DNA from: Distichodus sexfasciatus
Taxonomy: Eukaryota; Chordata; Actinopteri; Characiformes; Distichodontidae
DNA: 64,000 nt
Direction: 5' to 3'
Assembly: GCA_032718565.1 (NCBI GenBank)
Contig: JAVGVS010000011.1
Span: 1,032,905-1,096,904 of the forward strand
Shown: positions 32,691 through 43,653 of the stretch, piece by piece
Numbering within the stretch: the first letter of the stretch is position 1
Layout: each line of letters opens with the position of its first letter
The notes under the pieces: model-generated
Databases searched by the model: none
Seen by the model: only the letters and a program-made list of their open reading frames with translations
Told to the model about the DNA's origin: nothing
Translations under genes and position numbers: made by a program

Positions 32691-35600
32691 AGTTACAGAC
32701 TTCCCAGGAACACACTGAATAAATAGGTAATAAAAATTTGACCGTGTAACAACAGGTTTGGCGCGCCTGAAATGAGGTTTTTGAAAGGGTGGTGTCGTCG
32801 TTTTCAGCACCGTGGACAGCACTTCATCACACATTCCCGGTGGCGTGTCGTGTGGCACGAAACGTGTTTACTCGTCCATTGTCCTGTCACACCATTAGTA
32901 CGTACAAACACCACCTCATATCGAAGTTTGGCTTGACCAGTCGGCATGAAGTATTTGCCTCACAACATACAATGGTCACAGCATTGCTAGACTAATCTAT
33001 GACAGTTTGTTACAACAAAAGATCACGAAATTTATGATAGCTAAGGTGTCAAAGTCCAAATTATACTTAAAACAAGACATTCCTTATGCTTCCATTACCA
33101 TTGTACGTGAAATTTGCAGTTGCCAAATTTAAAATCATATTTTAAATAAAATCATATAAAATCGAATGAAATCATATTTATAAAATCATATTTTAAATAA
33201 GGATGGCAGGCCCTAAAGATATGAAACTTACTTGTAAGATAGCTACTCTATCAACAGTACTTTTGAAATTATAAAACAATTAAAAAACATAAACATTAAC
33301 ATAAAACTACAAAATAGTTTATTTGAACCTTTATCTGAAATACAAGTGTACTGTAATACTGTATTACATTTAGAATTGCATTTGTCAATAGATGTGATTT
33401 CATAAATGTCGCAAAATGGATGTGCTGGTTGTTACGAAATGTCAAGGTCTTGTAGGAGGGAAAAATCTGTATTCTGGTCTAGTTGTATATTATTTGTTAT
33501 TTTACAAAATTTCATTTCAAATGGCAATTTCATTTATGCAATATAGCTCTCATTTATAAAGAACTGTAACAAACATTGTTCATAAGAAAATTCGGTTTGT
33601 ATTTATCATAATGCTACATATATCTGGTAGTATGTTTTCATAGGCTGTTAGCGTTGTTAGCTAGATGCCCTCTTATAAAAAAAAGGGTAAAGGCTAATTT
33701 GGTCCAAATAACAAACATGTACATTACAAACTCCAGAAAAATAAACATATATACATTCACACATGCACTTGTGAGTAGAGAACTCAAACATAAGCTGACT
33801 TCACTAGTTGACTGAAGGTGGCTTTAACATGTTTTTTGAACAAGTCTCTTTAAATTGAGAAGTTGAAAAAAGACTATAGTTGTCTTCGTCTGTTCCATTG
33901 CATTTATATGTTGAATTTCACTAATGAAGCAGATGTAACTACCTACCTTTTGCCTGTAAACGTTGGCTGTTTGACAGTACATTTTTACAAGTAAACAACT
34001 AGCATGATTTAGTGTCCCATGATACAGATAGATTTCGTTGATGCTATGTAGGTAAGCTATAACTCATGAATGTAGTGACTTTTCATTAACATTGTTTACC
34101 AGTTTAAGATGAGCAAAGTTACGCCTGCCTGTGAAGAACTCATACTTACTGACCGTACTCCTGACCAAAGATTGCCTCCCATTCATGTAAGATTTTGGGA
34201 ATTTCTTTGCCCTGAAAAGATTTCCAACATTCAGACATTTTAGACAGCAATCATATAAAGAGCCACCAAAGTGCAAGGGGGGAATGGATGTTTTATTGCA
34301 ATTAGTCATTTTCAGACAAAAAAGGCTTTCCAACTCAGAAACAACGTACCTGTACAAAAACGCACTTGTTACCATTAACGGAAATTGAATAAATCTGTGA
34401 TAATACACAAACGGCAAGGGAATAGATGCAGGATACAGAGGATGATGGTGGTGGTGTCAAGGATGATGAGTAGAATGAGAGGGATGACTTCTAAGCCAAT
34501 GCAAGCACCATATTTATGTTAGAAGGAAGGCAAAATAAAAGACCTCTAAAATGGATGGCTGAAGTGACACTTCGCCCAAAGACACAAATGTCCCTAACAA
34601 TGAATGAAAGTTAATGAGAACTGGTTAGCAAAAGTTGCGTCAACCCATTAGCTTTCATTGGTTGTCGATTAGTGGCTTTGGGAGGAATGCCCCTTTTACA
34701 TGGCTACGTACATGAGAGCAGTCATCACAGTTTTTTTTTTCAGCAGACACTTTACCCAACTAAATAAAAGAACAGTTGGTGCACTATTACATCATCATGC
34801 ATTTGACTTTAGTAAACCTTCTGTAACACAGACAAAATAGACTTCAATAAGTAGAAGAACATGATACATCTCTGCCCAACAGCAAGTGTCACAAAGCCTG
34901 GAAAGTAACTTTATACTCTTTTGAATGTGAGATCTCCTATCAAAAATAATATGCAGATATTTTATTTTTCTTAATATATTTAAAGTGCAAGTATTTATCC
35001 ATTTGATTCAATGCTTTCTGTAAGTATAAAATACAAAGGAAAAAACAGCAATATGCTTTTCCTGTATATATATAGGCTATCTTTTTTTCATAAAGAGGAG
35101 CATCATATGTAACAAACCATATATACACACACATCACAGGTCATATATTTAATTTTTTTTTGAAGTACAACACATTTCATAGGGAATAAAACTGGGATGG
35201 AACATGGGATATGTGAGGACCCTCCTTGTGCATTTTCCTCAACATGGGGTCATTCTGAACCCATCCCTAATGTTGAACTATGCATCGAACCCATAGCCTA
35301 TACAATCATATTTTTATGTAGAAACACAGAAATATGCAAACACATACACGGTAAGCTGGTCTGGTCAAGGTTTCAAGCTTGTGAGAGAATAGGACCATAA
35401 AGTGAGAAGAGAGGATTGTAACTCTGTGATTCCGACAGTAAGGGTAAATTGAAAACTTGAAACATTGCACTCTCCCGCCCACACACTTTCATTTTATTAA
35501 GTGTTAAAATTTAGCTTGATGTGATTTTTTCTTGTTTTAATTTTGCTTTACTTGGATTGGCTATGTTCAGTCTGGGTTGGTTCCATGTTGAAATGAACTG

Positions 35601-38600
35601 CAAATACGTACAAGCTTTTAGGGTGGTCAAACCGATATCAGTGTTTAGAAACACACATTCTGACAGCTAAACACAGACAACAGTAGAAGAGGTTAGTCAA
35701 TTAGGAGACTGAACTAGCTTAGACTCCCCAGTACATGGCTGTAGGACCACTCTTGGATTCACAGGACTCTTTCCTGCACCAGTGTTGACCAATGTGTGTA
35801 TGCGTGTGTTGCACTTCATCATGATTTCATGCATTTCCCACAGTGTATTTTCATCTTTCAACAAATACTACTCTGTGGTTTTTGGAAGCAAAGCCAGAAC
35901 TTTGCTGGTGTGGAGACACTCTGGATCAGACGGTGGGAGAGCAAACCACACTCTCGGCAGAAGCCTGCCAGATCTACAGGCAGTGGGCAAGATCACAGAG
36001 CCATTTAGTACTGAATAGCACCTTTAGAAAGGACTAGTTACTCTCTCAAATAAAAATAAACCTTTTATACGAGTGTGCGTATTTTTGAGATAGGCATCTT
36101 TTTGGGAGTGCAAAATGATCTGTAAATTTGTAAGCATTTGTTTAGGATTCAAAATGATTTTCTGTTCCAGGAAAGGCCCTTTTTGCTTCAAAACCTTGCT
36201 GCTGTTTCCAGTTTTGATTTGTGATAGCGATTTATGTACAAACGAGAAGCTTAATCGAACTGGTCAAGTCATCGCATTTGTGGCACACAACAAACAGTTT
36301 GGTTATCAGATCGGGGCAGTGTTAGGAAAAGATTCGCTTACCGACCTAAAAGAAAAAGTCTTAAAAATTGAGATCTCTATAAACGGGGGCTTAAAATAGC
36401 CTCTGCATGAGAACTGAACAGTTCACAAAACTCACATCTTGACGAGGTATGGTCTAAGCCAACCATAACCCAATTTGAGGGTTATGTCGGAAGGGAGGGC
36501 TAAGAGAAAAAGTGCTTAGAATGCTTTTACTGTACATAGATAAGACCCTCTGAAGGGAACCATCATGGCCACGACTGCTGCATGTGCAGTCTTCCTATGT
36601 GCTCATGTCCTTAACATGGACCAGGCCTACATTTGGAGTCTTCAGTTACAAACCCCACAAAGTCATTAGCCTGCTGTACCTCAGATGACCTCACTGCACA
36701 TAAGACTATGTTAAAGAGCCTGCCAACTTGTGCACCTTCTTAAACACAAGATCAACGTTTTGTTACTCCAACAAATCAGATTTACCACGGTAACCTGTCC
36801 GTGGAACACTGGTAATCTGTCATATTTTGAGAGGGCTCAAGGTCAGATTAGTAGTTGGAATCATCTTTAAGAACATTCTTTAATTTTTTTTCTCAAATAA
36901 ATATTTAAGACTATACAGGAAGCATTGTGCCTTTAAACATCTTAAAGAGATGACGTATGAGCAACCTATGACTACACAACTACTACATAAGCTCTATGTC
37001 GAGCCTTTTAAAGTGACCCAAACTATGTCATTACCTAAAGTCATGTCATCACACAACTCGTGTGATGTGGCTGCTGGACAAACAGGGAGGCCTTGTACTC
37101 AGCTCTGGAACACTCTGGCAAAGGCAGACATGTTTCCAAAACCGTTATGCTCTTTAACATCACAGGAATAGTGGAGTCAAGCCTCATCCGTTCACAAGCT
37201 TGTTTAGTAAGATGTAAGAATTAAGTTCATAAAGAACCTTTCTGGGGTATTTTAGAACCACTTTTGGTTGATGCCCCAAAACTATGGAAATTCTCCTCCA
37301 ACCCAAAGAACCTTTCATTTAATGCAAAAGTCGCATAACATTTATATTTTCTTAGTGGAACTATAGTAGGCCTACTCTAGGCCTACTCTTAAGGACAATT
37401 AATTAATCTTCATTTTCAATTTTTTTATCTGAATGCCACCATTGGCACATAACCTACAATATTGCACATGATACTGAAATGTTAACATTGCAATCTCTGC
37501 AAGCAAACGTTATATTAGATACGACTAGGTGTGGTCTGACCAGGTTTGTCAAAACTAATACAAGAAGGGAAAAGCAAGACGGACACAACCCCACAAGTGA
37601 GGAATATTAGCACCATACAAAAAAAACATACAGGCTACCGTCTTGGCCCTACGTCTAATCACACAGGCCTAGATAGCAAAATGCGGGGTTGGAATATAAA
37701 AGGTCCCATTTATACATCCCGCAACACAAGCGAAAAGTGTAAATAGGGCCTTAGCAAATTTTCAGAGTCCAAACTAAGTTCATGTTTCGTGTAAACTTCT
37801 TTTACACGAAGCACGAGGAGCAGACCTCCACAGCCTTTGGGTGACTACATCCATGTTTACATAGACGCTGTTTCTGATTTTCCAATTATCATCATCATCA
37901 TCATCATCTGTGTTGCAAAAGACAGAAACCCGTGAGCCTCATTTGAGTTTGGCTTTGTTGATAAAGTCCTTTAGAAGCACCACAAGTGGCACAGCAACAA
38001 CACCGTTGTGACCCCAAAACAAAGCGAACACGAAAAACAGCGGATCCAAAGTATCTGACACGTAAAGCATGTAAACGTGTGGAGAGATTTTAAGGCACCA
38101 GGTTGTTTTTGACGTTGTAGAGGACGCTCCGCGCAGCTTCAACATGCATCTGCGCCTTTTCTTCTTTTGTTGTTGTTTTTTAAAAGTTTTTTTCTTTGTT
38201 GTTTTTTTTTCCTTTTCATTTTCTCAAAGCATTCTTGCACTAGTGGACAGCTCTTTTTCAGTACCCCCACCTCCCCCTCCCAAAAAGAAAGAAAGTCCCA
38301 CAGAAAACGTGGGTATTTTTTGAATATAATAATCTAAATACATCTGATTCACAAAATCATAATTTGTATTTCTAAGTTAGCACTTTAATGAATGTGCCCA
38401 AACGGCAGTGGGCACACAGTAAAATCCCCATTGTGGAATGAACACTTCATGATGTTCATCTGTGACCAGCTGGATGGAAATAAACACTGCAGGTGTTTAT
38501 TTCACACTGGGGATTTTGTTGTGTATGGTGCAATAGGGTTGATATATCTGATAGAAATAAATGTTTATACCAGTCCCAATAGCAATGCCTCTCCGACCCC

Positions 38601-38941
38601 TGACTTTGCTGCGTTCTCAGTCTGGTAGAAAGCAAAACGTTGCTTTACGAGCTAATCGAACTCATCACATCTGCTTCCCCCATATAGGTTAAAAAGGCAA
38701 ACTAAAAAGACTAGGTTTTTCCTCACATGCCTAGTGGGTCAGGAAAAGAATTCATCAGATTGACTGTGCGCAATCCTCTCTTGTAGTGCATGTCAATTCA
38801 ACAGAGAACTCATTCCTAAACATAGATATCTTCGAATCTAGATCTCATTTCATTAATTACGATTTTGGTTCAGATGTGTCATACCATAGCTTTGTGCTGG
38901 AAGTCAAATATTAATAATATTATAATAACAGAATCTCAGTG

Positions 38942-38943
<2 letters not shown>

Positions 38944-39007
<64 letters not shown>

Positions 39008-39040
39008 TATATACACATATATATACATATATATATACAT
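38944..39040. repeat. Long (TA)n microsatellite in pura 3' side
   Basis: About 97 bp of almost pure TA with a few CA interruptions on the right. It starts about 380 nt beyond the pura stop codon on the transcript strand. Confidence 0.95.
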
Positions 39041-39420
39041 TTTTCAATTTGCACTTTGGAATAATGTCGTAATAGCTCGGACGTCTACAAAAACGCGTGG
39101 GGGAAATAGGGAAAGACACACTCCGGTCTATGACATTTCGACCATCTTGGACACAGTTCATGTATAATGTTATCGATAGCAGCGGCTTACTGTCATATGG
39201 TGAGTAAGTGGGTAAAATCCTGCGATGGGTGAACAGATGCGACTGTAAGTCTGTGAGGGTTGTTGTGTGTATACGGCGATCCCTTGCGATTCGATCTCAC
39301 GCCATTCCTTTACAGTAACATTTTAATATAAGTCTTGTTTTTTTAATGTCGTCATATATTTATATAGATTTAAATTTTTTAAATGTCCCGTTGTGGCGGT
39401 TATACACACCGTGGTGTCCG

Positions 39421-40269
39421 TTAATCCTCATCCCCGTCGTCCCCGTGCAGGCCCTCCTGTAAGAGCTCCCTCGCCCTCCTCTCCCTGCTCCTCTCCTGGA
39501 TTTTTTTCATTTCGTCCGCGTATTTACAGAATGTGGCCCCGAATTTGGACCAGACTTTACACGGCACCGTGATGGAGTTGCGGTACGTGGGCTTTACTTC
39601 GCTCACCCGCATGAAAACTCCGTACTTGTTGGAGCCCACGTCGAAGAAGAAGCGCTTGTTGTCCACCGTCAGCGAGGTTCCCTCGGGCAGCTCGGCCGGC
39701 TCCTCGTCCACGCCGTAGTCGTCGATGAGTTTGGCCAAAGCGTCGCGGAACTCGATCAGTCCCTGCGCTGGAAGAGCGATGGTCTGGCCTTGCGCTGCTC
39801 CCAATCCGGGGCCCCGATTCACGGTCTGCCGGATCCTCAGAAACCGCCCCCTCTGGTTCTCCTTCAGATCCATGTAGTACTTCCGATTCTCCCGCACCAG
39901 AAACTCACTTTTCAGCGCCCGCCGCGGCTCGTCTTGCATCATGTCCGGGTTGCTGGGGCCTAACTGCGCGTAGTGCTCGATGAAGTCCCCCAAATAGTCT
40001 CGGAACTCCACGGCTACGGACATGGAGAGAGTCAAGCGACTCTTGTTTCCCCCGGCCCCGACCTCAGCGATCTTCAGAAAGCGGCCTTTGGCGTTCTGCT
40101 TCACGTCCAGGTAGAAGCGCTTGTTCTGGATGTCGACGCGCTTCGACGCCAGCTCCTCCGTGTCGTGCTGGAGCCGAGATGCTACACCCATCGCGCCCGG
40201 GTGCATTTGGCCGGCCCCGGGGCCTGTGGCGAATCCTCCGTGCTCACTACCACTGTCTCGGTCCGCCAT
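39421..40269 (-). CDS. pura: Pur-alpha, single-stranded DNA/RNA-binding protein
   Basis: 282 aa in a single exon. Known role: purine-rich (GGN) single-stranded DNA and RNA binding, transcription and replication control, neuronal mRNA transport. Seen: three PUR repeats at about residues 41-105 (KRVDIQNKRFYLDVKQNAKG), 118-187 (SEFLVRENRKYYMDLKENQR) and 196-261 (NKRFFFDVGSNKYGVFMRVS), then an Arg/Glu-rich acidic tail. The start MADRDSGSEHGG is typical of PURA/PURB. Against PURB: RVDIQ and GGNKSR in repeat I and no glycine-rich insert between repeats II and III. The N-terminal poly-glycine tract of mammalian PURA is absent, so the protein is shorter than the human 322 aa. The ATG context (ATCATGG) is good. 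Transcribed divergently from nrg2 and convergently with psd2. Confidence 0.95.
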   Translation of the reverse strand: MADRDSGSEHGGFATGPGAGQMHPGAMGVASRLQHDTEELASKRVDIQNKRFYLDVKQNAKGRFLKIAEVGAGGNKSRLTLSMSVAVEFRDYLGDFIEHYAQLGPSNPDMMQDEPRRALKSEFLVRENRKYYMDLKENQRGRFLRIRQTVNRGPGLGAAQGQTIALPAQGLIEFRDALAKLIDDYGVDEEPAELPEGTSLTVDNKRFFFDVGSNKYGVFMRVSEVKPTYRNSITVPCKVWSKFGATFCKYADEMKKIQERSRERRARELLQEGLHGDDGDED

Positions 40270-40420
40270 GATGCAGCCTCCCTCCGCTTTACCTTCCCTC
40301 CGCTTCCCTTTGCCTTGCTGCTGCCCCCGACAGGCGCTCAGACGACTGCTCTGCTCTCGCGATAGTTCCGCACGACAGCTTCGACGCTGACTATAATCTC
40401 GCGAGAACTGGTGATAACTC
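40270..40420 (-). promoter_or_regulatory. pura: pura core promoter and 5' UTR
   Basis: CpG-rich sequence just upstream of the ATG. It has an exact TCTCGCGAGA palindrome at 40397-40406 and a near match TCTCGCGATA at 40355-40364. That palindrome is a known CpG-island core-promoter element bound by BANP. No TATA box at the expected spacing. Confidence 0.55.
40397..40406. promoter_or_regulatory. TCTCGCGAGA (BANP-type) promoter element
   Basis: Exact 10-bp palindrome about 130 bp upstream of the pura start codon. Confidence 0.65.
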
Positions 40421-40643
40421 GCAGGAGGCTAAATAAATAGACTAAATAGTGTGTAAAAAAAAAAAAAAAAAACGAGGCAGTTTTTTTGTTGTAGTATGCT
40501 AGAGTGTGCGCGGTTTGGGACGTAGCCGCTACTGTATAATCGAGGCCTACTGTAGCCAGAAGAAATTGGACGTAGTTGTGTGTGTCTGTGTGTGCCTTAT
40601 GTGCATGTGTGTGTCACATTTGGGACTCAGCACAGCTGTGCAA

Positions 40644-40731
40644 CGTCACAGTGGCGCTGATAATGCGCAACACTGCAAAATATAAAACGTCAGAGAGGCG
40701 CTGAAAATGCGCAACACTGCGCAAAGCATAA
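40644..40731. repeat. Two 44-bp tandem units with GCGCAACACTGC core
   Basis: CGTCACAGTGGCGCTGATAA and CGTCAGAGAGGCGCTGAAAA each lead into TGCGCAACACTGC, with a period of 44 bp. They lie between pura and nrg2. Confidence 0.8.
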
Positions 40732-40772
40732 CGTGTTGCGTTTTAATCGCGCGTGCGTGTGTGTGCGGGCGG

Positions 40773-40782
40773 GCGCATGCGC
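40773..40782. promoter_or_regulatory. NRF1-like GCGCATGCGC palindrome
   Basis: GGCGCATGCGCG matches the NRF1 consensus YGCGCAYGCGCR except at the first base. It sits in the divergent pura-nrg2 region. Confidence 0.4.
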
Positions 40783-40804
40783 GCTCGTTTCTGTTCGTGT
40801 TGAG

Positions 40805-40806
40805 GA

Positions 40807-40847
<41 letters not shown>

Positions 40848-40848
40848 C
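40805..40848. repeat. Compound (TG)n(AG)n microsatellite
   Basis: About 11 TG units followed by about 9 AG units. Confidence 0.9.
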
Positions 40849-43241
40849 AGAAAGGGGGATAAAAGGAGAAAACATGTATGGAAATTTACCTCGGTTGACT
40901 GATGCCTTGTGAGACCCACATATCTTGTCTTGTGAGACAAAAGTCATATCTGTCGATTTAATAAAATAAATCTTTAAAAGCCAACAATCACAAGATGGTT
41001 TTATTGAAGTTACAACATTCTCTGTTCAAGGTAGCGAACATACCCAAGTAAAGTGCTTACTGAACTCCTGCAAAAGTTTGGTGTGTCATTTTCTCTTTTT
41101 ATACTGGTTACCCAGTGCCAAATACTGGATAAAACGTTAAACAAGGCTTGTAACAACTTCTACAGCACATTCTACGATAGTCAGCAGTAACCGTTTAATT
41201 TAAGGTATGATGTGAATTGTAAACTTTTATAAGAATGTGGGAAATGCAGCTCTACCAGATAAGACGGTCTGCACGAGAAAGGGCAAAATTAGTATCCATC
41301 GCACGAGATAGGAAGAGATAAGTAGCAGTTTACGATTCAGCACCACGGACAGCGCCTGTTCCAGCCCCTAATGACGAACACGTGGATTTTACAGCCAAAT
41401 AATAAATGGATGAATTAAACAATTAGACGGAATGCTGTTAAAATGACCGGATCGGTGGCGTGAATTAATGCAAATAATGGTGCAGCAATGGTGCAAATAA
41501 CTTCTCATGAAATACCCCATTGATCTCTGAGTTTGCGCAGACAAGTGTGTATGTAGGCGTGCGTGTGTGCGCGCGCGCTTGTGTGTGTGCTTGTGCGTCT
41601 GTGTCTGTTCACGCAACCGAATCAAATGCTTTTTCTCGTGGTTAAATGCTTGTGTATGTTCACGAGTGTGGAGTCTGGTGGTCAGGTTCCAGAACGTTTT
41701 TCTCCAGAATACTTGCGCGCCATTCACACGTACTTTGGTCTGCAGATGTCGCTCTATAGCAGTTTATGACTGTCGCCCAGCAACACATCCGCTGCCTCAC
41801 GTCGCATTTATTGATACAGCCAAACGATGCAACAATATGTGTCACTTTAAATTACCTTTTTTGACTATAAATATGTCATTCGCTATTCAGACCCCACTAT
41901 GTAACCCTAGTCTTATTTATTTTCAACATATTGCCTTTTGTCTACTCTGCAATACCAGGTCTCCTCCCTTTATTAAAGACAGTGCCCTCTTTCAGTCAAA
42001 TGCCCGCAGGACCTGTTGCCGTGGTAAATATGGCTGATAGGATGGTCGCTGGTTTGCTCCTCTGCCGCTTTGACGCCTGGCTGGTCGCTTTTTGGGGCAA
42101 AATGGTGAATGTGACCTGAATGCGGCAACTGATCGAATAAAAAAGGCGAGAACGTTAAACTCATTTCTGATCGCCTGGGCATTGATGCCATTTAGAGCTG
42201 CTTTCGCAGCGTTAGTCATCGCATCCGAGGCTGCTGCGGTCCTGCGGTGGCCTCAACCCGTTTTCTCTGCTCGTCGCCGGGCATCGAATCGCTTTTTATA
42301 CCGTAGACTAAGTCCTTGTTTGTGTGCTCGTAATGGCGCTGATCTTAGGTATAACTGCGTTATAACGCGAGCTACAGATCGACGGACATTTGGGGTTTCT
42401 GGGGATTTTTTGCTGACCTACAGTCGTTGCATGTGTGTTGACGGTGGTCGCACTGTTGCTTTTAATATAATTGCGCACGGCCCAGGTGGGGGCAAGACGC
42501 CGTATGCAGCAAGGTGTTTCTGCGCGTTAAACCGCTGTCGTGCGCCTTCTTTACGGGCAACTAGCGGAGGGCAAGCGCTTGTTGCATCGCTCAGCCGAGC
42601 AGCTCCTTGTGCGCTCGTGTGTGTGCGTGTGTGTGTGAGTGTATGTGTGTGCGTGTGTGTATGTATGTGTGTGTCGTCGCGCTTCGGAGAGCGATTCGAG
42701 CGTAAAATCTACCGGCACACCTTCAAATCCGACATCTCGAAAAGCCGTTTTTTTAACACATCCGTTTTTTTTTCCTGGCGCACTGAAGCAAAATTTATTT
42801 CTCCAGAAACGTTTTTTGGACGGTGACGGTATGCCCACCCAGGCGATGACATTCGGAGAGACAGGCGGCGGCGTCTTGCAGAATCGGTGATCTCGCATGC
42901 AGCGTTAATTTATGAATGCACTACTTAGGCGTATAGGGATTGTGCTGAAGGAGAATGCAGCAGCGAGATTTTCCAGCCGGTCAGCGCCGCCGCTGACCGG
43001 GGCTGTTTCCGGTTCCTAAGTGCCCCGGTGTTTCCCCCCCAACATCACGAACGAACTGCATGGGGAAAGCGGCACACACAGATGGCATGGACACTTGCGC
43101 AAGGTCTGCCGCTCTGCCCTGCTACCGGAGACTATTCGCAGCAGCAGCCCGTCTCCGTAACCCGACTCCATCTTCAGCCCCCGAGAGCACTGCACCAGCG
43201 CCACCGGCCGCCCCCGAGCCACAGCAGCAGCAGACGACGGC
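40849..43241 (+). promoter_or_regulatory. nrg2: Divergent pura-nrg2 intergenic region with nrg2 promoter and 5' UTR
   Basis: The left part (to about 41500) is AT-rich. From about 42000 the sequence is CpG-rich up to the nrg2 start codon, as expected for a CpG-island promoter and long 5' UTR. TG-rich tracts occur at 41555-41610 and 42615-42675. The 244-codon frame at 42092-42826 looks like a by-product of CpG-rich, stop-poor DNA. No TATA box stands out. Confidence 0.5.
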
Positions 43242-43245
43242 ATGA
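43060..43245 (+). promoter_or_regulatory. nrg2: Upstream ORF overlapping the nrg2 start (ATGA)
   Basis: A 61-codon frame whose TGA (43243-43245) overlaps the nrg2 ATG (43242-43244) as ATGA. If it lies in the mRNA it could reduce or couple nrg2 translation. Another upstream frame (43028-43255) also crosses the start codon. The peptide is Ala/Pro/Gln-rich and has no recognisable family. Confidence 0.4.
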
Positions 43246-43653
43246 GGAGGCTTGATCCGGTGCATTTTTCCATGCTGGTCATCGGGGTCTCCTTCGCCTG
43301 CTACGCCCCGAGCTTGGATTCGCTGCAGGAACAGGCGTACCGATCGGCCGTGGTGATCGAAGGCGAGGTGCGATCGTCGCCCCAAAACGTCTCGGCGGAG
43401 CCGTACCGGGTGAATGTCAAAGTGCTGGACGTGTGGCCGTCGAACAGCGGCGGGCTTGAACGCGAGCAGCTCGTCACCGTCGGGGAATTCGGCACCGAGG
43501 CTCCGTGCGTTGCGGTGGAAAAGGACCACAGGTATCTTTTTTTCATGGACCCAACCGAGGAGCCCTTAGTGTTCAGAGCGTCCTTTGCTCCTCTGGAAAC
43601 CCTCGAGAAGAGTCTCAAGAAAGATGTGGAGAGCGTATTGTGTGAAGACTGCG
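43242..43653 (+). CDS. nrg2: Neuregulin 2 exon 1 (kringle-like N-terminus)
   Basis: Neuregulin 2 is a secreted or membrane-anchored EGF-family ligand of ErbB3/ErbB4. This exon encodes 137 residues plus one base: MRRLDPVHFSMLVIGVSFAC with an internal hydrophobic segment (about residues 9-24), then a kringle-like region (CVAVEKDHRYLFFMDPTEEP) and VLCEDC at the end. The donor is TGCG|GTAAGT. The same order of conserved blocks occurs in mammalian NRG2. The long Ser-rich leader annotated upstream in human NRG2 has no equivalent Met here. The phase-1 end matches the Ig exon 17 kb downstream. Confidence 0.92.

Larger units (their letters stand above)
31361..39420. other. Convergent psd2-pura intergenic region and pura 3' side
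   Basis: No protein gene recognised on either strand. It contains hAT-like remnants at 32290-32690, an ATC triplet run (37891-37908) and a long TA repeat (38944-39040). The pura transcript should extend leftward from 39421 for an unknown length. I looked on the minus strand for IGIP, a small gene that lies downstream of PURA in mammals, and did not find it. Confidence 0.6.

Noticed and set aside
31400..39400. IGIP, the small gene downstream of PURA in mammals
   Set aside because: I scanned the minus strand for its conserved Cys-containing C-terminus and found no convincing match. A partial resemblance near 32.9 kb had no start codon and poor agreement.
42092..42826. 244-codon open frame upstream of nrg2
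   Set aside because: It lies in CpG-rich DNA where stops are rare, runs through a (GT)n repeat coding Cys-Val, has no recognisable domain, and sits where the nrg2 promoter and 5' UTR are expected.
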